Notes under the pieces: generated by a model
The model's database searches: none
Seen by the model: only the letters and a program-made list of their open reading frames with translations
Told to the model about the DNA's origin: nothing
Part shown: piece after piece, positions 43,151-52,960 of the stretch
Layout: every line of letters begins with the position of its first letter
Numbering within the stretch: position 1 is the first letter of the stretch
Assembly: GCF_035918235.1 (NCBI RefSeq)
Contig: NZ_CP109485.1
Coordinates: forward strand, 9,703,001 to 9,767,000
DNA: 64,000 nt
Direction: 5' to 3'
Source: Streptomyces sp. NBC_01445
Lineage (GTDB): Bacteria; Actinomycetota; Actinomycetes; Streptomycetales; Streptomycetaceae
Program-made: the position numbers and the translations under genes

Positions 43151-43347
43151 TGACCTGACGGACCGCTGTAGTTGGCCGCTCAGGGCGATGGTCGTTCGGC
43201 GGGGGAGGGCCACTCGGCGCAGCGGCATCGTGTGTGGAGGCATGATTCGCCCGTCCGGTCGGGGCTGCTTCCCCGTTCGAGCCTGTTCAGACCGCGGCCG
43301 CGGGGTGGGCTTGACTTCGAGAGCACTCGAATTCGTACCGTGCCCTC

Positions 43348-44319
43348 ATGAGCGACAGCAGCACAGCGCAGCACAAGATCGGTTCGGGTTTCGGCGCCCG
43401 GAGCTCCGCCGACGATGTCCTCGCGGGCATCGATCTCACGGGCCGGCTCGCCCTGGTGACGGGCGGATACTCGGGCATCGGCGCCGAGACCACACGCGCA
43501 CTGGCGAAGGCCGGCGCACGGGTCGTGGTCCCGGCCCGCCGGGTCGGCGCGGCACAGGAGAACCTGGCCGGGATCGACGGTGTCGAGGTGGAAGAAATGG
43601 ACCTCGGTGACCTGGACAGCGTGCGCGCCTTCGCCGAGCGTTTCCTTGCCACGGGCCGGCCCCTGGACATCGTCATCGACAGCGCGGGGATCATGGCCTG
43701 CCCCGAGACCCGAGTCGGGCCGGGCTGGGAGGCCCAGTTCGCCACCAACCACCTGGGCCACTTCGCCCTCATCAACCGCCTTTGGCCGGCACTCGAGCCG
43801 GGCGGCGCCCGCGTTGTCTCGGTCTCGTCGACCGGCCACCACGCCTCGGGTATCCGCTGGGACGACGTGCACTGGCGCCACGGCTACGACAAGTGGGAGG
43901 CGTACGGCCAGGCCAAGACGGCGAACGCGCTGTTCGCCGTGGAACTCGACCGCCGCGGCCAGCGTCGGGGCGTGCGGGCCTTCTCGCTGCACCCCGGTGG
44001 CATCTTGACGCCCCTTCAGCGGCATCTGCCGAGGCAGGAGATGGTCGAGCGGGGCTGGATCGACGAAGACGGCAACCTGCTCCACCCCGACGCGTTCAAG
44101 ACGCCGCAGCAGGGCGCGGCCACGCAGGTCTGGGCGGCGACCTCCCCCCAGCTGGACGGCATGGGCGGCGTCTACCTTGAGGACTGCGACATCGCCGAGC
44201 CCGCCCCGGCGGACGGCTCCCGGGTCGGCGTCAAGGAGTGGGCCACGGACCCGGAGCAAGCGGCCCGCCTGTGGGCACTGTCCGCCGAACTGACGGGCGT
44301 GGACGCGTTCGCCGCCTGA
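43348..44319 (+). CDS. Short-chain dehydrogenase/reductase
   Basis: A 323-residue SDR with LVTGGYSGIGAETTRALAKA, the NAG-equivalent DSAGIMACPE, VVSVSSTGHHASG and catalytic AYGQAKTAN. It resembles WW-domain-oxidoreductase/protochlorophyllide-reductase-like SDRs of actinomycetes. The substrate is unknown. A single-gene unit. Confidence 0.92.
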   Translation: MSDSSTAQHKIGSGFGARSSADDVLAGIDLTGRLALVTGGYSGIGAETTRALAKAGARVVVPARRVGAAQENLAGIDGVEVEEMDLGDLDSVRAFAERFLATGRPLDIVIDSAGIMACPETRVGPGWEAQFATNHLGHFALINRLWPALEPGGARVVSVSSTGHHASGIRWDDVHWRHGYDKWEAYGQAKTANALFAVELDRRGQRRGVRAFSLHPGGILTPLQRHLPRQEMVERGWIDEDGNLLHPDAFKTPQQGAATQVWAATSPQLDGMGGVYLEDCDIAEPAPADGSRVGVKEWATDPEQAARLWALSAELTGVDAFAA

Positions 44320-44400
44320 GAGATGCGCCGTCGCACCATTACGCGATGACAGGACCAACCGCGCCGCCACGCCCGTTGGACCTGTGCCCCTGACCGTGGC

Positions 44401-44922
44401 TCAAAGGCCCCTTCGCATGAGAACGCACATCGTCTCGTGGCTACGGATAGACCCGTCGGGCCCTTCCTCGTCCCAGGCGTCCGGTTTGCGGCCGTACGCG
44501 ACGTAGCCCAGGCGTTCGTACAGGGCGCGGGCCCGGGGGTTGTTTTCCTCCACTGCGAGTTCGGCCCTGCGCAGCCCGCGGTCCCGGATCCGCTGTTCGG
44601 CAGCGCGGACGAGCAGCGTTCCCAGGCCGCGGGACTGCAGCGCCGGGTGCACGGCGAGCTGCCACACGAATCCGGACTCCTCGGAGACCTGGAAGTCGAT
44701 GCCGCCGATCGCCACCGGCAGGTCCTCGGGAGTGCATACAGCCAGGTAGTCCACCTCGCCCGACGCAGCGCGAGCCAGCTCTCGTTCTACGCTGCGCAGG
44801 TGGCTGCCCGAGCCGGACCAAGTGCACCTCGGCAGATCCCGTGGCAGCAGATCGCGCACACTGACAGGCAAGATGACGGTTGCGTCGGTGAAGTCGTCTT
44901 CGGTAGCCACGCCTTGGAGCAT
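44401..44922 (-). CDS. GNAT-family N-acetyltransferase
   Basis: A GNAT protein of about 173 residues starting MLQGVATEDDF. Its acetyl-CoA loop is QLAVHPALQSRGLGTLLVRA (Q/R-x-x-G-x-G type), followed by ELAVEENNPRARALYERLGY. Longer in-frame starts (up to 45021) add residues unlike the family. The substrate is unknown. Confidence 0.88.
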   Translation of the reverse strand: MLQGVATEDDFTDATVILPVSVRDLLPRDLPRCTWSGSGSHLRSVERELARAASGEVDYLAVCTPEDLPVAIGGIDFQVSEESGFVWQLAVHPALQSRGLGTLLVRAAEQRIRDRGLRRAELAVEENNPRARALYERLGYVAYGRKPDAWDEEGPDGSIRSHETMCVLMRRGL

Positions 44923-45167
44923 GCCTACCTCTGCGACGGCACGGCAACGCATTTCTCCCCCGGCTCGGCCTCGGGCGTCGGCGCCGACCGGGCAGATGCT
45001 CAACCAGGCCGGACTCCCCATTCAGTTCGCCGCCCAGGCCCTCGGCACCCGCACTTGCAACTCGCCCTCTGGAGGACGAGTCAGAGTTTGGCGGGCGTTG
45101 CGATCCGGGCTTGGTCAGAGACCTGATGGATTTCCCTACCGGCCGAACCAGCCGATCAGCAGCCGGC

Positions 45168-45720
45168 TCAGCCAGGGGTTCTCGTCGGACGGCGACGGTA
45201 CGCGATCTCCGGGAACACTGTCGCCGCGGCGTGCATTGCTGGCCTTGGTCCCGGGCTACTCGCCGGCTGAGGCTGAGGCTGAGGCTGAGGCTGAGGCTGA
45301 GCTGTCGGCGTGGTTGCGGTGAAGGGCGGGAGGTCCTGTTCGCAGGATGTGCCGACAGGGGGCGCACGCCACTGAGGAAATAGCGGACAGCATGCCTGCC
45401 GATGCAGGTGCTGGGGTTGTCCAGGGCGGTGTGACCGTAGCCGTTGGGGGCGAGCAGGCGGGCGTCGGCGAGTTCTAGTGCCATGGCTTTGCCTCCCTGG
45501 TATGGGGTGGCGGGGTCGTAGGTGGGATTGATGACGAGAATGGGGTGTGCGGTGGGTGTGTTCCAGGAGCCGGTGTAGGCCGTGGCAGCCCGGGCCGGCC
45601 AGGTTGCACACGGCTCGTTGGCCCAGGCCCACCAGTGGCCGAGATCTCTCGCTCGCGCCGTGCTCAGCCAGAGGCTGTTCCCAATCCCCTTGCGGAACGA
45701 GGGAGTTATTCGCTGGACAT
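45168..45720 (-). pseudogene. TAP-like alpha/beta-hydrolase (tripeptidyl aminopeptidase) C-terminal fragment
   Basis: The fragment encodes EPCATWPARAATAYTGSWN, ILVINPTYDPATPYQGGKAM and LLAPNGYGHTALDNPSTCIG, the C-terminal domain of secreted Streptomyces tripeptidyl aminopeptidases, including the catalytic Asp and His. The N-terminal half with the nucleophile Ser is gone. A frameshift in a C run near 45346 separates this from the natural tail (VGTSCEQDLPPFTATTPTAQ), which then runs into the hexanucleotide repeat. Confidence 0.75.
45265..45300 (+). repeat. Hexanucleotide tandem repeat (GGCTGA), 6 copies
   Basis: Six perfect copies lie inside the tail of the hydrolase remnant; on the minus strand they would add Pro-Gln or Leu-Ser dipeptides. 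It is the same unit length as the repeat at 14558-14608 but a different sequence. Confidence 0.9.
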
Positions 45721-45749
45721 CGCGTAGGTCAGCGGCGAGCGTTAGCGGG

Positions 45750-46493
45750 ATGGAGAAGGCGAAAATCTGGGACGCGGATGTTGCCAAGCGCTACGACACA
45801 CCGGGATCGGGCATGTTCGCGCCTGAGGTCCTGGGTCCGACCGTGAGCCGCCTCGCCGAGCTCGCAGGGGAGGGAGCCGCGCTTGAGTTCGCCATCGGGA
45901 CCGGCCGCGTAGCCGTCCCGCTCGCCGAGCGAGGGATTCCTGTCACCGGCATCGAATTGTCATTGCCGATGGTGGAGCAACTGCGCACCAAGGCGGACGA
46001 AGCAACGATCCCGGTGATCACGGGTGACATGGCGACCACCGTCGTCCCGGGGAAGTACACCGTGGTCTATCTCGTCTACAACACGATCTCCAACCTGCTC
46101 ACCCAGGCTGAGCAGGTCGAGTGCTTCCGCAATGCGGCCCGACACCTCGAGCCCGGTGGTCGGTTCGTGATCGAGCTCTGGGTACCTGAGCTGCGCAAGC
46201 TCCCGCCGGGCCAGACAGCTATGGTCTGCCAGGCCGATGTCGGCTACATCGGTCTGGACACCTATGACGTGCTGCGTCAGCACGTCGTGTCACACCACTT
46301 CCGGTTCGACGAGACCACGCAGGCTCATTTGTTCCGCAGCCCTCACCGCTACATCTGGCCGGGGGAACTCGACCTCATGGCCCAGCTGGCTGGATTCGAA
46401 CTGGAAAGCAGGCATGCGGACTGGGCGGGCGGCGCCTTCACTGCAGAGTCGCCCTCTCATGTCTCCGTCTACCGAATTCCGCAAACGTCGTAG
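45750..46493 (+). CDS. SAM-dependent methyltransferase (class I)
   Basis: A 247-residue methyltransferase. Motif I is ALEFAIGTGRVAVPLAERG near residue 45, then TGIELSLPMVEQLR, motif II VVYLVYNTISNLLTQ and post-motif LEPGGRFVIELWVP. It resembles actinobacterial small-molecule methyltransferases with an inserted C-terminal beta region. The start ATG at 45750 (MEKAKIWDADVAKRYD) is the normal family start. Confidence 0.9.
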   Translation: MEKAKIWDADVAKRYDTPGSGMFAPEVLGPTVSRLAELAGEGAALEFAIGTGRVAVPLAERGIPVTGIELSLPMVEQLRTKADEATIPVITGDMATTVVPGKYTVVYLVYNTISNLLTQAEQVECFRNAARHLEPGGRFVIELWVPELRKLPPGQTAMVCQADVGYIGLDTYDVLRQHVVSHHFRFDETTQAHLFRSPHRYIWPGELDLMAQLAGFELESRHADWAGGAFTAESPSHVSVYRIPQTS

Positions 46494-46568
46494 CTGGGGT
46501 GGGGGTTTCGTGTGTGGGCGACTTCCAAGGCATGCAGCGCACCGGATGAGGCGCTGAGTCCTGTCCGC

Positions 46569-47612
46569 TCAGCTCAGGTCGGACATGTCGAGTACGAAGC
46601 GGTAGCGGACGTCGTTTCGGCGGAGGCGGTCGAGGGCCTCGTTCACCTGTGCCGAGGGGAGCAGTTCGATGTCGGCGCCGATGCCGTTCTCCGCACAGAA
46701 GTCCAGCATGGCGGCGGTCGCAGGACGCCCGCCGCTGCCTGCGGAGCTGAGTTTCTTGCGCCCCACGAGGAGGTCCATGGTCTCCACGGTGACCGGTCCG
46801 AGGTGCCCGAGGTGGCTGAGGGTGCCGTCCAGCGCGACCAGCTTCAGGTAGGGGCCGAGGTCGTGCGGGGCGGAGATGGTGTCGATGACGACGTCGAACC
46901 TGTCCCGGGCCTTGGCCATCTGTTCCGGATCCGTGGAGACGATGAGCCCGTGCGCGCCGAGACGGCGGGCGTCCTCGGCCTTGTCCGGGGAGCGGCTGAC
47001 GACCGAAGTCGTGGCGCCGAGGGCCACGGCCATCTTGACCGCGAGATGCCCCAGGCCTCCCAATCCGGCGACGGCGACGCGGCTGCTCGGGCCTACGCCC
47101 AGAGCCTGTAGGGGCTCCCAGACGGTGACACCGGCGCAGAGCAGGGGAGCGACGGCGGCCGGGTCCAGACCTGGGGGAAGGGGGTAGGCGAACTGCTCCC
47201 GGACGACGTACTCGCGGGAGTATCCGCCCAGGGTGGTCGATCCGTCGTGCCGGTCGGTGCCGCCGTAGGTCAGGGTCGGGAAGGCGTGACAGAAGTTCTC
47301 CTGTCCGGCCTGGCACATGGAGCACTCGCCGCATGAGTCGACGATGTTGCCGACCGCGACTCCGTCGCCGGCCGAGAAGCGGGTGACCGCGGGTCCGATC
47401 TCGGTCACCACTCCCGTGAACTCGTGCCCCGGGACCAGGGGTTGCTCCGCTTTGCTGTCGTGGGCGCGGAGCGCGTGCAGGTCGGTGTGGCAGACGCCGC
47501 AGTAGTCGATCCGAACCGCAAGATCATCGGGGCGGAGATCGCGACGCTCCAGGGGCGTTCGTCGCAGCCTCGCGGACGGGCCGTCCGCCAGCCATCCGGT
47601 CGTTGCGCGCAC
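46569..47612 (-). CDS. Zinc-dependent alcohol dehydrogenase (YahK/CAD-like)
   Basis: A 347-residue MDR alcohol dehydrogenase. The catalytic zinc site is Cys38 (DYCGVCHTDLH), GHEFTG and a later Cys; a structural zinc loop is CGECSMCQAGQENFC. The Rossmann motif AGLGGLGHLAVKMA is typical of NADP-preferring cinnamyl-alcohol/YahK enzymes. It reduces aldehydes or oxidises alcohols. It is divergent from a TetR gene with two operator-like repeats between them, so probably induced by its substrate. Confidence 0.93.
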   Translation of the reverse strand: MRATTGWLADGPSARLRRTPLERRDLRPDDLAVRIDYCGVCHTDLHALRAHDSKAEQPLVPGHEFTGVVTEIGPAVTRFSAGDGVAVGNIVDSCGECSMCQAGQENFCHAFPTLTYGGTDRHDGSTTLGGYSREYVVREQFAYPLPPGLDPAAVAPLLCAGVTVWEPLQALGVGPSSRVAVAGLGGLGHLAVKMAVALGATTSVVSRSPDKAEDARRLGAHGLIVSTDPEQMAKARDRFDVVIDTISAPHDLGPYLKLVALDGTLSHLGHLGPVTVETMDLLVGRKKLSSAGSGGRPATAAMLDFCAENGIGADIELLPSAQVNEALDRLRRNDVRYRFVLDMSDLS

Positions 47613-47630
47613 GGCATGCCTCCCGTAAAC

Positions 47631-47694
47631 AGACTGTTCGGTCTATTGGATCGTAGGCGCGATGCGGTCGTCAGGCAAACCAACTGTTCTGTCT
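47631..47694. promoter_or_regulatory. Paired TetR operator-like sites
   Basis: Two related 13-mers, GACTGTTCGGTCT (47632-47644) and AACTGTTCTGTCT (47682-47694), match at 11 of 13 positions. The first is part of the partial palindrome AGAC-N6-GTCT. One lies next to each divergent start, suiting control of both adh and tetR. Confidence 0.65.
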
Positions 47695-47709
47695 GGTAGC
47701 GTCGCGGGC

Positions 47710-48297
47710 ATGGCGGACCAGCCCCTGACCTCGCGCGGAGCCGCGACTTACCAGCGCATTCTTGATGTGGCGACCCAGGAATTCGCCCAGCACGGCATCG
47801 CCGGAGCCCGCATCGAGCGGATCGTGTCCGCTGCCCGCACCAACAAGGCTCAGCTCTACACCTACTTCGGCAACAAGGAAAAGCTCTTCGACGCGATCTT
47901 CTTCGCTTCCCTGGAGCGCATTACCAACGTCGTTCCGATCGACGCGGACGACCTTGCGGACTGGGCCGTGCGCCTCTACGACGAGTACCTCCGGCGCCCG
48001 GACCTCATCCGGCTGGCCACCTGGGCACGCCTGGAACGCCGGCCGGTCGGCCACCTCGTCGAGAACCACGACCATTACGACGACCGCAAGCTGCGCGCCG
48101 TCGCTGAAGCCCAAGCCGCCGGGCGGGTGCGTCAGGGCGACCCTTTCGATGTGATGGCCATGGTCATCGCCATGTCCATGGCCTGGTCGCCGGTGAGCAA
48201 CGTCTACGCGGCGACCGCCCAGGAGTCACCCGACCTGCACGAACAGCGCCGTGCCCTTCTACACGATTGTGTCCGGCGCGCTGTCGCAGTGGATTGA
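47710..48297 (+). CDS. TetR-family transcriptional regulator
   Basis: A 195-residue repressor. The HTH (ILDVATQEFAQHGIAGARIE, then IVSAARTNKAQLYTYFGNKE) occupies residues 15-60, followed by an all-helical TetR_C domain. The start ATG is at 47710. It probably controls itself and the divergent alcohol dehydrogenase. Confidence 0.93.
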   Translation: MADQPLTSRGAATYQRILDVATQEFAQHGIAGARIERIVSAARTNKAQLYTYFGNKEKLFDAIFFASLERITNVVPIDADDLADWAVRLYDEYLRRPDLIRLATWARLERRPVGHLVENHDHYDDRKLRAVAEAQAAGRVRQGDPFDVMAMVIAMSMAWSPVSNVYAATAQESPDLHEQRRALLHDCVRRAVAVD

Positions 48298-48492
48298 CGG
48301 AGGGGCGCGTCGTCATCTTCGGCAGGCCCCAAGGCGCTCCCTCCGCCTGACCAACGTATGCCCAACTGCTGTTGGCGATCCGCGGGCCACGGCAGGTCGT
48401 GGCGTCGGCCGGCCGGCAGAGTGATGGCACCTCGGGCGCCCGCATCGGCGTGCTCGGCGTGCTCCGCGTGCTCGGTTTGCGGTGTTGCTGGT

Positions 48493-49498
48493 TCAGGCTG
48501 GGGTGACCGTGGGCTTGGTGGTGTGGGTGGTGCGGAATCGTGCACGGTATTCGGTGGGCGCTACCCCCAGCGTCTGCTGGAACGCCCGGCGCATGCTCTC
48601 CGATGAGCCGAACCCTGCTGCCTGCGCGATGTGTTCGACCGGGTCGCCGCCACCCTCGAGCAGGGCGCGGGCCGCCTCCAGGCGTACGGATTCCATGTAT
48701 TGGCCGGGGGTCATTCCGGTGTCGGCCCGGAACAGCCGCGTGAGGTGGCGGGGGCTCACGCCGGCCACCTCGGCCAGGACCGTGAGGTCGGACGCCACCC
48801 GCGGGTCGGCTCCGGCGGCGTCCATGGCGGCGCGTACTGCGGGATGCTGCCCGGTGGCGGGGTTGAGGCGGGCGCTGAATTGTGACTGGCCGCCGGGGCG
48901 GGCCATGAACACCACCAGCTCACGGGCCACATCGCGGGCGGTGTCGGCGCCGTGGTCCTCCTCGACCAGGGCGAGCGCCAGATCGATCCCCGCGCTCACC
49001 CCGGCCGACGTGACGACGGGACCGTCGCGTACGTAGATGGGGTCGTGGGCGACGGTTACGGCCGGGTAGGCAGTGGCGAGGTCGGCGGCGAGCCGCCAGT
49101 GGGTGGCGGCTCGCCGGCCGTCCAGGATGCCTGTCTCGGCAAGGAGGAAGGCGCCTGCGCAGACGGACGCCACCCGCCGTGCGCGGCGGGCGAGTTGGGC
49201 CGTGAAGGCGACGAGTTCCGTGTCGTGTACGGCGGCGCGCCAGTCGCTGCGTCCGGGGACCAGGACGGTGTCGATGCGGCGTGGCAGCGCGTCCGGGTCG
49301 ATGTCGACGCCGATCCGCACGCCTGACGAGGTGCGGACGTCGGCGCCGTCGGGGGAGACGATCCGCACGTCGTAGGCGGCGCCGCCGGTGGTGGCGGTCG
49401 CCGTGGTGAATACTTCCGTCGGCCCCGTCACGTCGAGGAGTTGTACCTGGTCGAAGGCGACGATCACGATCGTCGGCGCCGCCGGCCTTCTTGGGCTC
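48493..49498 (-). CDS. GlxA-type regulator (DJ-1/PfpI domain plus AraC HTH)
   Basis: A 334-residue regulator. Residues 10-175 are DJ-1/PfpI-like (IVIVAFDQVQLLDVTGPTEV, VASVCAGAFLLAETGIL with the nucleophile-elbow Cys, ATHWR). Residues 225-325 form an AraC double HTH (LAEVAGVSPRHLTRLFRADT, IAQAAGFGSSESMRRAFQQ). GTG start at 49498 overlaps the stop of the upstream HD gene (GTGA). It probably senses an amide, nitrile or amine-type effector, as in related regulators, and controls the HD gene. Confidence 0.92.
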
Positions 49499-50144
49499 AC
49501 TGCTCCCACTTCGAGTCGAGGATCGTCCGCACGAAGTCGCCGCGCTCGAAGCCGGGCACGTAGTGGGCGAGAACGTCGGCCTTCACGTTGCCGAAGGTGG
49601 TGTCCGGCTTCGGGGCGACACCGTCGGTGAAGGCCGCGAGGATGCGGTGTTTGAAGTCGGGCCGCGGATGCAGGGCGACGATGTCCGCGCGGTCGGCCGC
49701 GGACAGGTCGTCGTAGCCGATGCCGAGCACGTCGTACTCGACGCCTGCGGTCACCAGCGCGACCTCCGGCTCCATGTACTGGGGCACTCCCGGCGTGGTG
49801 TGCAGGGCGATCGCCGTCCATACGCGGCGCACACTCTCCGGCGGAACGTCGCGCGCGGTCAGGAAGCGCTGGGCTTCGTCGGCGCTGTCGACTTCGAAGC
49901 GGCGGCCGCTGCCGTGGAAGCGTTCGGACAGCCCCAGATCGTGGAACAGGGCGCCGATGTAGACGAGTTCGGGATCGTAGGAGAGGTCGCGCTTGCGGCC
50001 CTGGAGCGCCCCGAAGAAGAACACCCGCCTCGAGTGGTGGTAGATCAGTTCGCTCGTCGTGTCCCGTACAAGCTGCTCCGCCTCGCGCGCGAGCTTCGTG
50101 TCGGGCACGGGCACACCCGCCACTGCAGCACCGTCGTTGTTCAT
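49495..50144 (-). CDS. HD-domain hydrolase, cyanamide-hydratase-like
   Basis: A 215-residue metal-dependent HD-domain protein. SELIYHHSRRVFFFGALQGR and YIGALFHDLGLSERFHG supply the His and HD ligands, and IALHTTPGVPQYM a further His. This pattern resembles the fungal/bacterial cyanamide hydratase-like HD proteins. The start is ATG 50144 (MNNDGAAVAG). It is coupled to the GlxA-type regulator. Cyanamide or nitrile hydration is a possibility, not shown. Confidence 0.83.
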
Positions 50145-50542
50145 CCTGCTCACCCGGACCTTCCGTACGCGATGGCCTCGTCCTGCCGATTCACTGCCGA
50201 CGTGTCTGCCGACCTGTTCAGCATCCGTCGCGTAGGCGGCGCGCGCCATGGCTGTACGGCCCGGTATGCCACAGATACGGACATCGGGCGGGCGGGTCGG
50301 TTCAGGTGGGTCGGCGGGGCGGACGGCTCGGCTTCGGGCCGGGGCCGGGGCCGGGGCCGGCGTCTGGCGCCGGGTGGCCGGGGCCGCCAGGGCGCCGATG
50401 ACTGCCGGAGCTGTTGACTGCGGCGCCTGCCGGGACAGCGCCGAAGCCGCCTCGCCGTCGGTGGGGCCTACAATCCCCAGACCTCGTAGCCCTCCCACCT
50501 GTCGTGGTGGGGGAGTGGGGGCTTTTGTGCGGGGTGGTGCGG
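50145..50542. other. Intergenic region, no gene seen
   Basis: About 400 bp. It contains a short GGGGCC tandem tract (about 50340-50360) and, at about 50490-50525, an imperfect hairpin CCCACCTGTCGTGGTGGG followed by a G-rich run and TTTT. The latter may be a terminator for a transcript running to the right. No coding remnant is convincing. Confidence 0.4.
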
Positions 50543-51199
50543 CTAGGCGATGGGTGTGGAGCGGATGGCGGAGATGTCGAACTGCAGGCGGACTTTTTCG
50601 CTGACCATGGTGCCGCCTGCTTCGAGGCGTTGGTTGTAGACGAGGCCCCATTGGGTGCGGTCGATGGTGGTGGTGGCGTCGAAGCCGGCCCGCTCGTAGC
50701 CGAAGGGGTCGAGGACGGAGCCGAGGTAGTCGAGTTGGAGTTCGACGGGCCGGGTGACGCCGCGGATGGTCAGGTCGCCCGTCATGCGGAAGGTCTCTTT
50801 GCCTTCGTGGGTGGTGGAGGTGCTGCGGAAGGTCATCTCCGGGTGGCGGCGGGCGTCGAAGAAGTCGGTGCCGATGAGGTGGGCGTCGCGTTGTTCGACG
50901 CCGGTGTCGACGCTGGCGACCCGGATGGTGATCTCGGCCCGGGACTGGGAGGGGCGGGCTCCGTCGAAGTACAGGGTGCTGTCGTAGTCGGCGAAGGCGC
51001 CGCGGACGGTGGTGACCATGGCGTGGCGTACGGAGAAGCCGATGCGGCTGTGGGGGCGGTCGATGGTCCATTGCCCGGTGAGTGCGCGAAGGGCGGGGTC
51101 GAGCGTGGCGCCGGCGGTGTCGTCGGGGAAGGGCGTACGGGGGCCGGCGGCAGGCGTCGGCTCGATGGTCGTGCTCTGGCGACGGCTGAAGATACCCAT
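50543..51199 (-). CDS. YceI-family protein
   Basis: A 218-residue lipocalin-like YceI protein: GQWTIDRPHSRIGFSVRHAM, the classic opening, and TFRMTGDLTIRGVTRPVELQ. It binds isoprenoid-type lipids in characterised homologues. No signal peptide is present, so it is probably cytoplasmic, as many actinobacterial YceI proteins are. A single gene with the start ATG at 51199. Confidence 0.93.
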   Translation of the reverse strand: MGIFSRRQSTTIEPTPAAGPRTPFPDDTAGATLDPALRALTGQWTIDRPHSRIGFSVRHAMVTTVRGAFADYDSTLYFDGARPSQSRAEITIRVASVDTGVEQRDAHLIGTDFFDARRHPEMTFRSTSTTHEGKETFRMTGDLTIRGVTRPVELQLDYLGSVLDPFGYERAGFDATTTIDRTQWGLVYNQRLEAGGTMVSEKVRLQFDISAIRSTPIA

Positions 51200-51638
51200 G
51201 CGGTCGTAGCCCTCCTCGATTTTGGTTACTCCGTGTTATCACGGTGTGGGGAGGGGGTGGGCGGGGAGATGGGTGGCCTCGTCCGATATCTCTGTCGCGG
51301 CCTGCAAAGATGCACAGGATCGACCCAGGATCGTCATGAGTGTGCATGCACTGTCCGGCGATACGTCTTCACGTAAAGTCACTGCACGGTTCGGTGAGGT
51401 GGCGAGGTCGGTGTTCGTGGCGAACTCGGTGACCGCCCCTCGCAACCCGAACTCGAGGGGTGGGGTCCTGATCGGGCCGGTCTTGCGGAGGTCGAGGGTC
51501 GTTCCCTTCTGGGGGGACTTGGACGCCGGCGGGCGGTGCATGGTCGCCGTACTGGACCTCTGGTCGATGGGCGGTTACCGCTGGGAAGGGCTGTCCGCCA
51601 CCTGGCGGCGTGGGCGATCAAGAGGTGCGCGACAGCGA
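51200..51638. other. Intergenic region, no gene supported
   Basis: About 440 bp. Frames are open on both strands, including minus-strand TLDLRKTGPIRTPPLEFGLR, but none has a recognisable domain or a good start. It may hold the upstream control region of the YceI gene. Confidence 0.35.
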
Positions 51639-52340
51639 TCAGGCCGAAGCCTCGTCGGTCAGCGACGGCACCGTGCACGGACGGAGGATCATGAGCGAGT
51701 CTTCCAAGGTCGCCACCATGGCAAAGGGGAACCGGTCGAGCTCGAGGCAGAGTGCGACGTCATCAGGATGGACTCCCTGGCGCACGCCCTCCGCCAGCTC
51801 CGCGGCAGCGCGCGACTCGCCGGCGCGGCGGAGGAACTCAGCTGCATCCGTCCCAGCCTCGGTGGCCCTCCGAGCGATGTACTGAGCGCACGCCAGATCT
51901 TCATCGGCCTGCCCATCCTCGCCAGTGACCACAAACGTGACGCTGTCACGCTCGCGTATCCGCAAGAGCCGAGCCGTTGCCTCCGCCACCACGAAGCTGG
52001 CGCACAGCACCAGCGACGCCTCCTTGACCGCAAGGGCGCCGACGGTTCCTGCCGTGGTTTTCTGCACAACGGTCCGTCCGCCGAGGTCCATAGACCGCAG
52101 CAGGCCCGGCGAGTTGACGGCGTCGAACCCGGGCGCGAGCGGACCGTCTTTGAGCGTCGCCCAATCCGGGTGGCGAGCCTTGAGCGCCAGGGCTTCCTCC
52201 AGCGACTCAGCGAGGACGATCTTTTCCGCTCCCTGGGCAAAGGCCCAGGCGGCCACCGTGAAAGCGCGCATGACGTCGACCACGACGGCCACGGACGGGG
52301 CTTCGACCAGCTCGGAGATGCCAAGGAAATGAGCGTCCAT
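51639..52340 (-). CDS. 2-phosphosulfolactate phosphatase family protein (ComB-like)
   Basis: A 233-residue ComB-family phosphatase. The conserved start region [20 protein letters not shown] matches the DVLRA-type catalytic loop, followed by [20 protein letters not shown] and [14 protein letters not shown]. ComB makes sulfolactate in coenzyme M biosynthesis; in actinomycetes the real substrate is unknown. Mg-dependent and cytoplasmic. Confidence 0.88.
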   Translation of the reverse strand: MDAHFLGISELVEAPSVAVVVDVMRAFTVAAWAFAQGAEKIVLAESLEEALALKARHPDWATLKDGPLAPGFDAVNSPGLLRSMDLGGRTVVQKTTAGTVGALAVKEASLVLCASFVVAEATARLLRIRERDSVTFVVTGEDGQADEDLACAQYIARRATEAGTDAAEFLRRAGESRAAAELAEGVRQGVHPDDVALCLELDRFPFAMVATLEDSLMILRPCTVPSLTDEASA

Positions 52341-52960
52341 CCGGTCATGATCGCGTACGCCCGACCCGAAGCACTCGGACAGTGATGCGCATCACGTCGA
52401 CGGTCTCGGAATGCAACAACTCCGGCTGCCTGCGTCGCGAAAGCAGTGCGCAACGAGACGGGCCCCTTGGTGGTCACGGCGGCCGCCGGCCAGTGTCCAA
52501 CCGTGCCTCGATGAGGTTGTTGAGAGTCGGCTTCCTCCGCCGCCTGCCACCGCCACCTCGCCCTCGCGGGCGGCGAGCGCACAGTAGGCCGGGGCGTCGG
52601 CCGCGGACACCACGAGTGCCGCTGTGCAGCGCAATTCCACGAGCTGGAACTGTCAGCCCCACCGAGCCCTGACTCGTCACCAGGGCCGCCCTATCGGGCG
52701 TGCCCGTCACCACCCGCTGGAGATCCACAGACGACGCATCCGTGCAACGGCTCCTCCTCGCCCTTGTCGAAGCGCCGGCCCGAGAGGCCGGACACGGCGA
52801 GGTGCTGGACGCATGGGGCAAGAACCTTGACCCTGTGCGGCCGCCACAGAGGCACGGAGAGACTCCTGCAGCCCCGAGTATTGCTGAGTATTGAGACGTC
52901 AAGTCCGTTGCGCGAAACGGCATTTCGTGACTCTTTCCAGTGGCCGATACGGTCGGATCC
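52341..52960. other. Intergenic region, no gene supported
   Basis: About 620 bp. A minus-strand segment around 52560-52640 (AADAPAYCALAAREGEVAVA) looks protein-like but breaks off in Ser/Arg-rich sequence, so it may be a decayed gene. Nothing else is recognisable. The region just before 52961 should hold the amidase promoter. Confidence 0.35.

Noticed and set aside
50337..50362. GGGGCC tandem tract as a functional element
   Set aside because: Short and within the range of compositional noise in this GC-rich DNA.
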